A stretch of DNA of 64,000 nucleotides, from NCBI RefSeq assembly GCF_000426665.1, contig NZ_AUFU01000001.1:62001-126000 (forward strand), read 5' to 3'. The translations under genes and the position numbers were made by a program. The first letter of the stretch is position 1. Every line of letters begins with the position of its first letter. Below, piece by piece: positions 8,054 to 15,957 of the stretch. This DNA comes from Centipeda artemidis DSM 19719. Its GTDB lineage: Bacteria > Bacillota > Negativicutes > Selenomonadales > Selenomonadaceae. A model generated the notes under the pieces. The model did not search any database. It was not told where the DNA came from and worked only from the letters and a program-made list of their open reading frames with translations.

Positions 8054-9405
8054 AGCCGTTTCATACGGGCGATGAAGAACCCGTCCCCTCCGTCCTCCGT
8101 CGGGAAAATTTGCACCATGGCGTCCTCGGTCTGCTGCACTGGGAGGAACGCGCCCGCCCTTTCAAGAACAAATTCCGGATGCAGTTCCAAAAAACGCTGC
8201 ACGACGCCCTCGTTCTCCGCCGTCTCCATCGTGCAGGTGCTGTAGACGAGCGCTCCGCCCGGCCTTACCGCCGCCGCGGCGCCGGCTAGAATCTCCTGCT
8301 GGAGTTTCGGCAGGGCGCCGAGCTCCTCGGGCTTTCTCCGCCAGCGCGCGTCCGGCTTGCGCCGCAGTACGCCGAATCCGCTGCACGGCGCGTCGATGAG
8401 CACGCGATCCGCCGTCCCCGCATAGTGCGCGCCGATCTCCCGCGCATCGAGAAGGCGGGGCTCGATGATGTCGATGCCGAGCCGCCGCGCATTGTTCTCG
8501 ATGCGCGCGATCTTGCCCTCATAGACGTCGAAAGCATAGATTTTCCCGCGATTCTCCATGCGCTGCGCGATGTGCGTCGTCTTGCCGCCGGGCGCGGCGC
8601 AGGCGTCGATCACGGTCATGCCGGGCGCGGCGCCGAGCACATGCGCGACGAGCATCGAGCTCTCGTCCTGTACCTGACAAAGCCCCTCGCGCAGCGGCGC
8701 AAGCGCGTCGAGCATCCCGTGCGACGTCACCACGATGCCGTCGGGCACGGTCGCCGACGGGCGTGCCTGCGCCCCCGCCGCCGCAAGTTTTTTCAGCAAG
8801 CCTTCACGGTCGATGCGCAGCGTGTTCACGCGCAGAGCGAGCGGCGCGCTCCCGTTGTTGCAGCGGCAAAGCTCCTCCGCACGCTCATAGCCGTAGAGAC
8901 GCACCCACCGGTTCGCCATCCAAAACGGATGCTGCTCCCGCAGCGCGAGCAGTCGCGCATTGCGCCCCGCCGGGATCGCGGCGCGTTCCGGCTCTCTGAC
9001 CGCCGCGCGCAGCACCGCATTGACAAACGAATCCGCCCCCCTCTTGCCGTGTTTTTTCGCGAGTTCTACGGCAGTGTTGCAGGCGGCGGATGCGGGTACT
9101 TTATCCATGAAGAAGATCTGATAGATGCCGAGGCGCAGAATTTCACGGATCTGCGGCTTTATGCGCGCTTTTCCGTCGCGCAGATACTTGGCGATCATAT
9201 CGTCGAGCGTGTCGCCCGCCTTGACCGTGCCGTAAACGAGTTCCGTCAAAAAGCGGCGGTCGCGGTCGGTGAGCTGCGCCGCTCGCATCGCACGGACGAG
9301 CGCGACGTTCGCATACGCGCCGTCCCTATGCACCTCCATGAGTACCTGCATCGCAAGCTCCCGCACGGGATCGATCTTGTCTGCGGCATAGCGGTTTTCT
9401 GTCAT
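8050..9405 (-). CDS. rsmB: 16S rRNA (cytosine-967-C5)-methyltransferase RsmB
   Basis: 451 residues. The N-terminal NusB-like RNA-binding domain (about 10-145) contains LAMQVLMEV and RDRRFLTELVYGT; the C-terminal SAM-dependent domain has DACAAPGGKTTHIA, DAPCSGFGVLRR (motif IV Cys) and YSTCTMETAENE (catalytic motif VI Cys). These two cysteines define RNA m5C methyltransferases. ATG at 9405 has AAGGGGAAGG upstream, and the gene is translationally coupled to rlmN. Confident on family; the target base C967 is by homology. Confidence 0.95.
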   Translation of the reverse strand: MTENRYAADKIDPVRELAMQVLMEVHRDGAYANVALVRAMRAAQLTDRDRRFLTELVYGTVKAGDTLDDMIAKYLRDGKARIKPQIREILRLGIYQIFFMDKVPASAACNTAVELAKKHGKRGADSFVNAVLRAAVREPERAAIPAGRNARLLALREQHPFWMANRWVRLYGYERAEELCRCNNGSAPLALRVNTLRIDREGLLKKLAAAGAQARPSATVPDGIVVTSHGMLDALAPLREGLCQVQDESSMLVAHVLGAAPGMTVIDACAAPGGKTTHIAQRMENRGKIYAFDVYEGKIARIENNARRLGIDIIEPRLLDAREIGAHYAGTADRVLIDAPCSGFGVLRRKPDARWRRKPEELGALPKLQQEILAGAAAAVRPGGALVYSTCTMETAENEGVVQRFLELHPEFVLERAGAFLPVQQTEDAMVQIFPTEDGGDGFFIARMKRL

Positions 9406-9418
9406 TCAGCCTTCCCCT

Positions 9419-10246
9419 TTATTTCTCCTTGACCGGCTCGATGATCTGCTCAAGCTGCGCGCGCACCTCCGCCATGTCGACGCTCGTATTGTAGCACGGT
9501 CCGTTCGGGCGGATGTTGAGCACGCCGACGGCGGGCAGCGGGTAGACGTCCTGAATCCCGCTCATGAGGTCGCGTTCGCACGCGATGGCGAGCACCGCCT
9601 TCGGGCGCGTATTGTAGACCATCTGCCGCGCGAGCGTGCCGCCCGTCGCGATGAAGAAATGGAATCCCATCTCCTCCGCGAGCGCGACGAGATCGCCGAC
9701 ATTGCAGCCGCCGCATCGCTTGCAGTTGTTCGGATCGCGCGTCACCTTGTGAGGACAGCTCGCGAGCTGCAAGCAGTGCGGCGTCACGACGAGCAGCCGA
9801 TTCGCGGGGACGCGGATGTGCATCCGGTGAAACAGCAGATTGCTCACCGCGATGAACGAGCCCTCCAGGCGCCGCCGCTTGATGCCAAAGACGGCGCCGA
9901 GCCGCACGGCGGCGGGGAAAAGGAGGTTGATCAGCTCGTACGTCTGCCGCTTCATCCACGGCACATAGGGCAGCCCCGCGATCGCGAGCACCATGTTGAA
10001 GATCCCAAAGAAGGACACCAAAACCGCAATCGAAAGGAGCGCCCCGAGCCCCCACGGCAGCATCGGCTGAATCCGCGCGAGCCCCGGCACACCGATGTAC
10101 CATATGGCAAAGAGGAGCGCCGCCGTGAGCAGTGTCACGAGCGAGAGCATCCCGATGAAAAGCCTTTTTTTCGGACGGGACGGCAGCACGATCGTCTTTT
10201 TCACCCCGCGCGCCGCGCCGTTGACCGTTAATACCTGTTCACTCAT
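9419..10246 (-). CDS. DUF116 membrane protein with cysteine cluster
   Basis: 275-residue protein of the DUF116 family, function unknown. Two N-terminal transmembrane helices (about 28-52 and 64-90) are followed by a soluble domain with a cysteine-rich stretch, SCPHKVTRDPNNCKRCGGC, a spacing that could bind metal or an Fe-S cluster, and a conserved ATGGTLARQMV region. The ATG at 10246 is chosen over a TTG at 10252 because AAGG lies seven bases upstream; it overlaps the fmt stop by eight bases. It is wedged between fmt and rsmB, which suggests coexpression with translation genes but does not reveal its job. Confidence 0.85.
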   Translation of the reverse strand: MSEQVLTVNGAARGVKKTIVLPSRPKKRLFIGMLSLVTLLTAALLFAIWYIGVPGLARIQPMLPWGLGALLSIAVLVSFFGIFNMVLAIAGLPYVPWMKRQTYELINLLFPAAVRLGAVFGIKRRRLEGSFIAVSNLLFHRMHIRVPANRLLVVTPHCLQLASCPHKVTRDPNNCKRCGGCNVGDLVALAEEMGFHFFIATGGTLARQMVYNTRPKAVLAIACERDLMSGIQDVYPLPAVGVLNIRPNGPCYNTSVDMAEVRAQLEQIIEPVKEK

Positions 10247-11180
10247 ATTCAAACCTTGTATTTATCTCAAAGCGATGCCCGCGCAGATACGCCGCCGCTT
10301 CCATCATCTTCTTTCCGGGCGCTTGCATCTCCGTCACCGCAACGTCCTCGTCCCCCGCCGCAACGATCAGTCCGCCCTTTGGATCGGCGGACACAATCGT
10401 GCCCGGAACGGCGGACGCGGGGCGTCCCGTCCCGTGGAGACGCCCGATCTTATAGACCGCGCCCGCGTGTGAGGTCACGGCATAGGGCACGGGATTCAGC
10501 CCGCGCACGAGCGCATCCAGCTCACGCGCGGGACGCGACCAGTCGATCTGCGCCGTCTCACGCGTGATGCGCGGCGCGTAGCAGCTCTCACCTGTCTGCG
10601 GCGTGCGAACGAGCCTGCCAGCGGCAAGCTGCTCCATCGTCTCGACGATGAGCGCGGCGCCCATTTCCATCAGTGCGTCATGGAGCGTCCCGTACGTCGT
10701 ATCCGGCGTAATGGGAACCGCGCGGCACAGGAGCATATCGCCCGTATCGAGCCCCGCGTCCATCTGCATCGTCGTGATGCCCGAGACCGCATCGCCCGCC
10801 ATCACCGCGTGCTGAATCGGCGCCGCTCCGCGCCAGCGCGGCAGGAGCGACGCGTGGACGTTGATGCAGCCGTGCGTCGGAACGTCTAAGAGTTCCTGCG
10901 ATAGAATCTGACCGAATGCCGCGACAACGGCGACGTCGGGATGCAGGGCGCGCATCTCCTCGATGAACGCCGCGTCGCGGGCGCGTACAGGTTGAAGTAC
11001 GGGAATCCGGTTCTCGAGCGCCCACGCCTTGACGGGGGACGCAAGCACCTTTTTCCCGCGCCCGCGCGGACGGTCGGGCTGCGTCACGACGGCAACAACC
11101 TCTGTGAGATCGGGACGTGCGGCGAGCGCCGCCGCGATCGGCACGGCAAAATCCGGCGTTCCCATAAAGACGACGCGCAT
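10239..11180 (-). CDS. fmt: Methionyl-tRNA formyltransferase
   Basis: Transfers a formyl group from 10-formyl-THF to initiator Met-tRNA. 313 residues from the ATG at 11180, normal length. N-terminus MRVVFMGTPDFAVP is diagnostic; catalytic region shows NVHASLLPRWRGAAPIQ (Asn, His) and DTGDMLL (Asp); the C-terminal domain begins near 205. Longer in-frame extensions overlap def and are not conserved. AAGGGG precedes the start, five bases after def, giving the usual def-fmt pair of formyl addition and removal. Confidence 0.97.
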   Translation of the reverse strand: MRVVFMGTPDFAVPIAAALAARPDLTEVVAVVTQPDRPRGRGKKVLASPVKAWALENRIPVLQPVRARDAAFIEEMRALHPDVAVVAAFGQILSQELLDVPTHGCINVHASLLPRWRGAAPIQHAVMAGDAVSGITTMQMDAGLDTGDMLLCRAVPITPDTTYGTLHDALMEMGAALIVETMEQLAAGRLVRTPQTGESCYAPRITRETAQIDWSRPARELDALVRGLNPVPYAVTSHAGAVYKIGRLHGTGRPASAVPGTIVSADPKGGLIVAAGDEDVAVTEMQAPGKKMMEAAAYLRGHRFEINTRFEYE

Positions 11181-11185
11181 CGCAC

Positions 11186-11656
11186 TCACCCCTTCTCTTC
11201 CTCTTTGTGCAGATTCACGGCGATGTCGATGAAGAGCCTGCCGTCGAGATGATCGCACTCGTGCTGAATACAGCGCGCGAGCAGTCCCTCGGCGGTCAGC
11301 GACCGCTGGCGGCTGCGCCGATCGGTGTACTCCACCGTCACGCGCGCCGCGCGCTCCACATCGCCGAACATCTTCGGCACGGAGAGACACCCCTCCGAGC
11401 CGACGACCGTGCCCTCGCGCATCGTGATGACGGGGTTGATCAGCTCAAGCAGACCGTGCTCATCCTCTACATCGATCACCACCATGCGGATGGATTTGCC
11501 GATCTGCGGCGCGGCGAGACCTACCCCGTTTGCCGCGTACATCGTCTCCGCCATATCGTCGAGGAGCTGCCGGTGCCGCTTCGTCAGACGGTCGATCGGC
11601 TCCGCCACCTGCTTTAACACGGGATCGCCCGCTTTTTTTATCTCTAAAACAGCCAT
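11186..11656 (-). CDS. def: Peptide deformylase
   Basis: Removes the N-formyl group from nascent proteins. 156 residues from ATG 11656 (AAGGGAAG upstream). All three family motifs are present: GVGLAAPQIG, EGCLSVP and HECDHLDG, giving the Cys/His/His metal site and catalytic Glu/Gln. The motif EGCLS and the short length fit the type 1 enzyme. In-frame sequence further upstream overlaps the amidohydrolase gene and is not deformylase-like. Confidence 0.97.
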   Translation of the reverse strand: MAVLEIKKAGDPVLKQVAEPIDRLTKRHRQLLDDMAETMYAANGVGLAAPQIGKSIRMVVIDVEDEHGLLELINPVITMREGTVVGSEGCLSVPKMFGDVERAARVTVEYTDRRSRQRSLTAEGLLARCIQHECDHLDGRLFIDIAVNLHKEEEKG

Positions 11657-11673
11657 ATATCTTCCCTTTATCT

Positions 11674-12504
11674 TTATGATTCGTCCAAATGCAGACTGTA
11701 GATCCGCACGGCGTTGTCGTAGAACACGGCGTTCCAATGCTCCTGCGGAATGAGTTCCTTTGTAAACGCGATGTAATCGCCGAGGTTCGCAAGCGGCCAG
11801 TCCGTCCCGAACATGAGACGGTCGTACGCGCTCAGATACGAGAGCCAGCCCTTCAGTTGGTCGATGTAGAAGCGACGGCGGCGGCAGAACTCCGCAAAGT
11901 CCGGGATCTTCCCCTCGAGCATACCCGAGAGATCCGCCGACACATTGAGGTTCTTCTCCATCACCGCGACGGCATCCGTGAAATACGGCTCGCCGAAATG
12001 GCACATGACAAAATTCACATCGCGGAACTTCGTCGCCGCCTCGTCAATGACGTTCGGATGCGCGTATTTGAGCAGCGCTTTCTCCGTCGCCGTCAGTCCC
12101 GTATGCACGGCAACGGGCTTCCCGTACTGCGCTGCGAGTTCGTACACGGGTGTCAGGTAGTCCTCGTAAATATAGAAATAATTGTAGCCCGGATAGAGCT
12201 TCACTCCGACGCAGCGGTCGCTTTGGAGGTGCCGCTCCAGTGCGGGTAGGAGCTTTTCGATGCGCGCGTGCGTCATCTCGGTCACCCCATCGCCCGCAAT
12301 CCCCACGCAGTAGTGCAGATAGCCCGGGTAGCCCGGGTGCAGCTCCTCCACGGGCAGATTTCCCATGACGACGCCGTGCACAATCCCCTCGGCGGCAAAG
12401 TCGCGCCGCAGCCCCTCCGCCGTATTCTCGTGCCCTGCGGCACGCGCAATCTCGTCAAAATGCTCCCACATGGAAAAATGCAAATGTGCATCAATGATCT
12501 TCAT
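11674..12504 (-). CDS. TIM-barrel amidohydrolase family protein
   Basis: 276-residue member of the amidohydrolase_2 (2-pyrone-4,6-dicarboxylate lactonase/ACMSD-like) family. Metal-binding HxH is visible at H7 and H9 (IIDAHLHF), a barrel histidine in VAVHTGL, another in MCHFGEP, and the late aspartate in MFGTDWP. Substrate unknown; the superfamily includes decarboxylases and C-C or C-N hydrolases. It is the first gene of the long def-fmt run, 17 bases before def, but this neighbour is not part of the classical def-fmt operon, so a role in translation should not be assumed. Confidence 0.85.
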   Translation of the reverse strand: MKIIDAHLHFSMWEHFDEIARAAGHENTAEGLRRDFAAEGIVHGVVMGNLPVEELHPGYPGYLHYCVGIAGDGVTEMTHARIEKLLPALERHLQSDRCVGVKLYPGYNYFYIYEDYLTPVYELAAQYGKPVAVHTGLTATEKALLKYAHPNVIDEAATKFRDVNFVMCHFGEPYFTDAVAVMEKNLNVSADLSGMLEGKIPDFAEFCRRRRFYIDQLKGWLSYLSAYDRLMFGTDWPLANLGDYIAFTKELIPQEHWNAVFYDNAVRIYSLHLDES

Positions 12505-12597
12505 ATCGATCTCTTTTCTATGCAGTATCTATTTATGCTGTCCGTTTAGTTTACCACAGGCGTCAATAGTTTTCCGTAACGAAAGAGACATTCGAGG
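12505..12597 (-). other. Intergenic gap between queE and amidohydrolase
   Basis: 93 bases, AT-richer than the surroundings. It contains TTGACG and TAAACT on the minus strand but at a spacing too short for a standard sigma-70 promoter. I see no convincing terminator for queDE here, so read-through into the def-fmt run is possible. Confidence 0.3.
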
Positions 12598-13329
12598 TCA
12601 GAGCAAATCCATCATGCGGTGTGTCTGCGGGATCACGCGCACATCGGGGACGTGTACAAGCGCGATTTGCTGTAATGCAAGCAGCCGCGCAGGCGTCGGC
12701 GCCGTACAGCCGCCGTACGGCGTCACGGGCTGAAGGATGAGCAGCACATCGGGCGCAGTCTCCGCGACCATTCGCGCCGCCGTGCGCACCTCGTCCTCTC
12801 GCGTCTCGGCCGCGACGACCACCTTCACATAGACATCCTTCGTGCGCGCGATTTCTAAAAACCGCGCGTGCGCGTCCCACACGGGATGCGAGAGCACGCC
12901 CGGAAGTTTAATGTCCATACTGATGTACGACACGCAGTCAATACAGCGCGCGAGCGCATCATGCAGTGTGCCGTTCGTCTCAAGAAAGATTGGCAGCGGC
13001 ACGCGCTCTTTGAGCGCACGAATGAACGGCACATGCAGGAGCGGTTCACCGCCCGTCACGCTCAGCGAATGATGCGGCACGTCCCCCGCGACCTGTGCGA
13101 CGAGCGCGGCGACGGTCTCGATAGAGAGCGGATTGGCATAGGAGTGCAGCTCATGCGAGCCCGCAGGCATCTCCACCATACAGGTCGGGTGCCGCCCGAT
13201 CTCGTTCTCCGTATCGCAGTAAGTGCAGTCGAGATTGCAGCCCTCAAGGCGCACGAATACCTGCCGGCAACCGACATACTTCCCCTCGCCCTGAATAGAA
13301 GAAAAAATTTCGATGATATTCTCGCGCAT
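12598..13329 (-). CDS. queE: 7-carboxy-7-deazaguanine synthase QueE
   Basis: Radical SAM enzyme that turns 6-carboxy-tetrahydropterin into CDG in queuosine/preQ0 synthesis. 243 residues. N-terminus IIEIFSSIQGEGKYVG is the family signature, followed by the cluster cysteines C31, C35 and C38 (GCNLDCTYCDT) and SVTGGEPLLH. One base separates it from the queD stop, so the two successive pathway enzymes are cotranscribed. The other pathway genes (queC, queF, folE) are not in this window. Confidence 0.96.
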   Translation of the reverse strand: MRENIIEIFSSIQGEGKYVGCRQVFVRLEGCNLDCTYCDTENEIGRHPTCMVEMPAGSHELHSYANPLSIETVAALVAQVAGDVPHHSLSVTGGEPLLHVPFIRALKERVPLPIFLETNGTLHDALARCIDCVSYISMDIKLPGVLSHPVWDAHARFLEIARTKDVYVKVVVAAETREDEVRTAARMVAETAPDVLLILQPVTPYGGCTAPTPARLLALQQIALVHVPDVRVIPQTHRMMDLL

Positions 13330-13330
13330 A

Positions 13331-13711
13331 TCAGTCCTTCGTATAGGTGACGGAGGACTTCGGCGACTCCCACACGGTCAGCGCCGCAAGCTCCGCGCCC
13401 GTCCCCGCGAGCTCCTCGCGCGCGGCAAGCCGCTCATAGATGATGCGCGCGAGGTTCTCCGCCGTCGGGTTGACCCCTTCGCTGAACGGCGGAATATCGT
13501 TCAGATAATAATGGTCGTAGTCGTCCAAAACGGCGGCAAGCGCCTTCTTTGCGACCTTAAAGTCGATCAGCATTCCGAGATCGTCGAGCTGCGTCCCGCG
13601 AAATGCCGCCTCGACCACCCAATTATGACCATGCAGACGGTCGCATTTCCCCGGGTAATCGACCACCCGGTGCGCCGCCTCAAAAGCGCCCTCAACGCGC
13701 AGTGTGTACAT
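13331..13711 (-). CDS. queD: 6-carboxy-5,6,7,8-tetrahydropterin synthase QueD
   Basis: Converts 7,8-dihydroneopterin triphosphate to 6-carboxy-tetrahydropterin. 126 residues, T-fold family. Zinc histidines H14 (EAAHRV), H27 and H29 (LHGHN) and catalytic Cys23 are present, with the late PTAEN motif. ATG 13711 follows AAAGGAG. The gene starts immediately after a terminator-like hairpin (13727-13753), which may attenuate queDE or end the upstream transcript. Confidence 0.96.
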   Translation of the reverse strand: MYTLRVEGAFEAAHRVVDYPGKCDRLHGHNWVVEAAFRGTQLDDLGMLIDFKVAKKALAAVLDDYDHYYLNDIPPFSEGVNPTAENLARIIYERLAAREELAGTGAELAALTVWESPKSSVTYTKD

Positions 13712-13726
13712 AAAGTCTCCTTTACT

Positions 13727-13753
13727 GAAAAGACTGCCGCATAGAAGCAGCAG
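13727..13753 (-). terminator. Terminator-like hairpin directly upstream of queD
   Basis: On the minus strand a 7-bp stem (13747-13753 with 13734-13740, one G-U pair) and a 6-base loop are followed by TCTTTTC, just ahead of the queD ribosome-binding site. It could end the psd-pssA-GT2 transcript after it crosses the repeat element, or act as an attenuator of queDE. I did not find a preQ1-I aptamer pattern upstream. Confidence 0.5.
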
Positions 13754-13828
13754 CCATGTTTTATCTCCCTATGATTGTCCAGAATTTTTCTAAGCTGCAC
13801 CGCTAGGTGCCACCGCCACGATAGCCTA

Positions 13829-13955
13829 AGCGACGCGGAAGTTTCGATGCAGCGCAAGGAATGAGGAGAACGCGAAGGAGGCGTAGTTAAGACCTACGTC
13901 GACTGATGCGTTCGACGACATGACACAGCGATGCGCGAAAATCCCGTGTCACGCC
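13829..13955. repeat. Structured dispersed intergenic repeat, copy A
   Basis: About 127-bp element ending just before the stop codon of the GT2 gene. It shares long blocks with copies B and C: GACGCGGAAGTTT..GATGCAG at one end, and ATGACACAG..ATGCGC..AAAATCCCG at the other. The centre folds into an outer stem GAACGC (13868-13873) with GCGTTC (13908-13913) and an inner stem GGCGTAG (13880-13886) with CTACGTC (13894-13900). The same nested stems form in the other copies with different bases. It encodes no plausible protein. Orientation and function are unknown. Confidence 0.82.
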
Positions 13956-13956
13956 T

Positions 13957-15237
13957 CTATGCGCCAAAATCGCGCTTCACGACCTCGTCCATGCTCATCG
14001 CACGGGTGTGTTTGGTATGACTCCACTCATGCTCGTTCCTGTGAATAAACCCGAGGAAGATGATCGGGATCCACGAGTAGATGAACACGGGATAGAGCAG
14101 GAGGTAGAACCACGCTTTGAGTTTGGCGCGGACTTTGATCAGGATGATCATCGGCAGGACGTACTGCCCGATCATGATGACGGTCATGAGCTGGGACGGG
14201 AGGAATTTATAAATGCTCGTATAAAAGGGCGGGAATGCAAGCTGCACATAGCTGATGATGATGAACAAGGTTGAGATCATGAGGAAGTGCGGCTGCAGGA
14301 GGTAGAGACACCCGTCCCAAATGCGGATGTCCCTGCGCCGCCATCCCTCGCGCAGCATGGTCGGAATGAATCGATGCGCGACGTCGAACTGCCCCTGCGC
14401 CCAGCGGCGGCGCTGGTTCCACGCTTGGCGGAACGTCAGCGGCTTCTCGTCGTAGACGATGGCGTCGTGCGCCCATGTGGTCTTGATGCCCTCGGCGAGG
14501 AGCTTCATGGTGAACTCCATGTCCTCGGTGAGACAGGTCGCGCGCCAGCCGTGGCGTTTCAGCACGTCGGTCGTGATGCACATGCCCGTGCCGCCGAGAC
14601 ACGCGGAGAGTCCGATGTTCGTCTTGGCAAGGTGGGAGATGTGGTCGATGACCCAGAACGCGATGGCAAACGTCCCCGCGACCCATGTGTCATACGGATT
14701 CTTCGCGTCGAGATAGCCCTGAATCACCTTGTCGCCCTTGAGGAGGCGGTTGTTCATCTCTTTGAGGAAGTTCGGGTGGACGAGGTTGTCCGCGTCAAAT
14801 ATGGCGACGGCGTCGTATTCCTTATCCATGGTGAAAAGGCGGTCGAACATCCACTCAAGGGCAAAGCCTTTGCTCTTCTTCGTCGGGTGCGTACGCTCAC
14901 AGACGATCGCGCCGGCATCCGCCGAAATCTGCGCAGTCGCGTCGCTGCAGTTGTCCGCGATGACGTAGATATCGTAGAGTTCGTCGGGGTAGTCGAGCCG
15001 CTTTAGATTCTCGATGAGCTGTCCGATGACCGCTTCCTCGTTGTGCGCGGCGACGACGACGGCAAAGTTTTTTTCCGGTGTGAGGATCTTCTTCTCTTTG
15101 CGCCGCCACAGGCAGCAAAAGCCGATGAAGAAGAAGTACAGGGTAAAGAGCAGAATAAAAATCTGCACCGGTATCATGACGATATCGAAGGGATGTGCCG
15201 GCAGGAGCGGCGAGAGAGAGTGAATAATCTCAGTCAT
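13957..15237 (-). CDS. Membrane-bound family 2 glycosyltransferase (processive type)
   Basis: 426 residues: two N-terminal transmembrane segments (about 20-45), a cytosolic GT-A domain, and about three C-terminal helices (about 325-400). Catalytic landmarks are VVVAAHNEEAVI, the DAD metal motif (AIFDADNLV), TED (CLTEDMEFT) and the QRRRW signature (NQRRRWAQGQF), which is the pattern of cellulose/poly-GlcNAc/hyaluronan-type synthases. The product cannot be told from sequence. Six bases downstream of pssA, so coexpressed with phosphatidylethanolamine synthesis; it may make a glycolipid or an exported glycan. Confidence 0.88.
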   Translation of the reverse strand: MTEIIHSLSPLLPAHPFDIVMIPVQIFILLFTLYFFFIGFCCLWRRKEKKILTPEKNFAVVVAAHNEEAVIGQLIENLKRLDYPDELYDIYVIADNCSDATAQISADAGAIVCERTHPTKKSKGFALEWMFDRLFTMDKEYDAVAIFDADNLVHPNFLKEMNNRLLKGDKVIQGYLDAKNPYDTWVAGTFAIAFWVIDHISHLAKTNIGLSACLGGTGMCITTDVLKRHGWRATCLTEDMEFTMKLLAEGIKTTWAHDAIVYDEKPLTFRQAWNQRRRWAQGQFDVAHRFIPTMLREGWRRRDIRIWDGCLYLLQPHFLMISTLFIIISYVQLAFPPFYTSIYKFLPSQLMTVIMIGQYVLPMIILIKVRAKLKAWFYLLLYPVFIYSWIPIIFLGFIHRNEHEWSHTKHTRAMSMDEVVKRDFGA

Positions 15238-15243
15238 GCAGCT

Positions 15244-15957
15244 TCAGCCTTCCTTTTTCGGCATGACGGCGGCAATCGTGTGGTTGACGATGCCAAAGAC
15301 CGCATAGGTTGCAAAGAGCGCGGCAAAGACGGCGGGCAGCGCCGCCGCGCTTCCAAGATAAATGATGCCCGCGAAAATGACGAGCGCCGCGAGCTTCGCG
15401 CCGAGGTAGATTTTTTCTCCGCCGCCCTTAAAATCGGGATAGTGAATATGACTGACCATGAGATAACCGACGACCGCGACGAAGATCGGCGCGGCGGCGC
15501 CGAACGCGCGCGGGTCGATGCCGAGCGAGAGGAGCAGCCACACGGTCATGCCGACGAGGTTGCCCCCCGCGGGAATCGCGAGCCCCATGAAATAGCCGTG
15601 CACGACCGCGGCATTGACGTTGAACCGCGTGAGCCGCCACATGCCGCAGATGGCAAAGAAGATCGTTGCGGCGACGCCAAGCGATCCATAGCTGTGCAGC
15701 ACAAACGTCCACGCGAGCAGCGCGGGCGCGATGCCGAACGAGCCGAGGTCGCAGAGCGAGTCCATCTCCTTGCCGAACTCGCTTGAGACGCCGAAAAAGC
15801 GCGCTGTCCGCCCGTCCAGTCCATCCGCGATGAGCGCCAAAAAGATAAAGATTGCGCCCCAATCGAGATGTCCCTGCACGGTCGAGAGAATCGAACACAT
15901 GCCAAAGACCAAATTCATCGCCGTACAGAGATTCGGCAGGAACCGTCTGTAATTCAT
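15244..15957 (-). CDS. pssA: CDP-diacylglycerol-serine O-phosphatidyltransferase
   Basis: Makes phosphatidylserine from CDP-diacylglycerol and serine at the inner membrane. 237 residues with six or seven hydrophobic helices. The CDP-alcohol phosphatidyltransferase signature D-G-x2-A-R-x8-G-x3-D-x3-D is complete (ADGLDGRTARFF through MDSLCD, near 45-70). It overlaps the psd stop by ATGA, so product (PS) and the next enzyme (PS decarboxylase) are made together. Confidence 0.95.
   Translation of the reverse strand: MNYRRFLPNLCTAMNLVFGMCSILSTVQGHLDWGAIFIFLALIADGLDGRTARFFGVSSEFGKEMDSLCDLGSFGIAPALLAWTFVLHSYGSLGVAATIFFAICGMWRLTRFNVNAAVVHGYFMGLAIPAGGNLVGMTVWLLLSLGIDPRAFGAAAPIFVAVVGYLMVSHIHYPDFKGGGEKIYLGAKLAALVIFAGIIYLGSAAALPAVFAALFATYAVFGIVNHTIAAVMPKKEG

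Noticed and set aside
8425-9432. 335-codon plus-strand open frame opposite rsmB
   Set aside because: Shadow of the third-position GC bias in rsmB; no recognisable domain.
13712-13830. preQ1 riboswitch upstream of queD
   Set aside because: I looked for the short preQ1-I aptamer (C-rich loop with A-rich tail) and found only a plain terminator-like hairpin; no aptamer pattern.
13567-13857. Small minus-strand open frame across queD and repeat copy A
   Set aside because: Overlaps queD in another frame, has no ribosome-binding site, and is not conserved in the other repeat copies.
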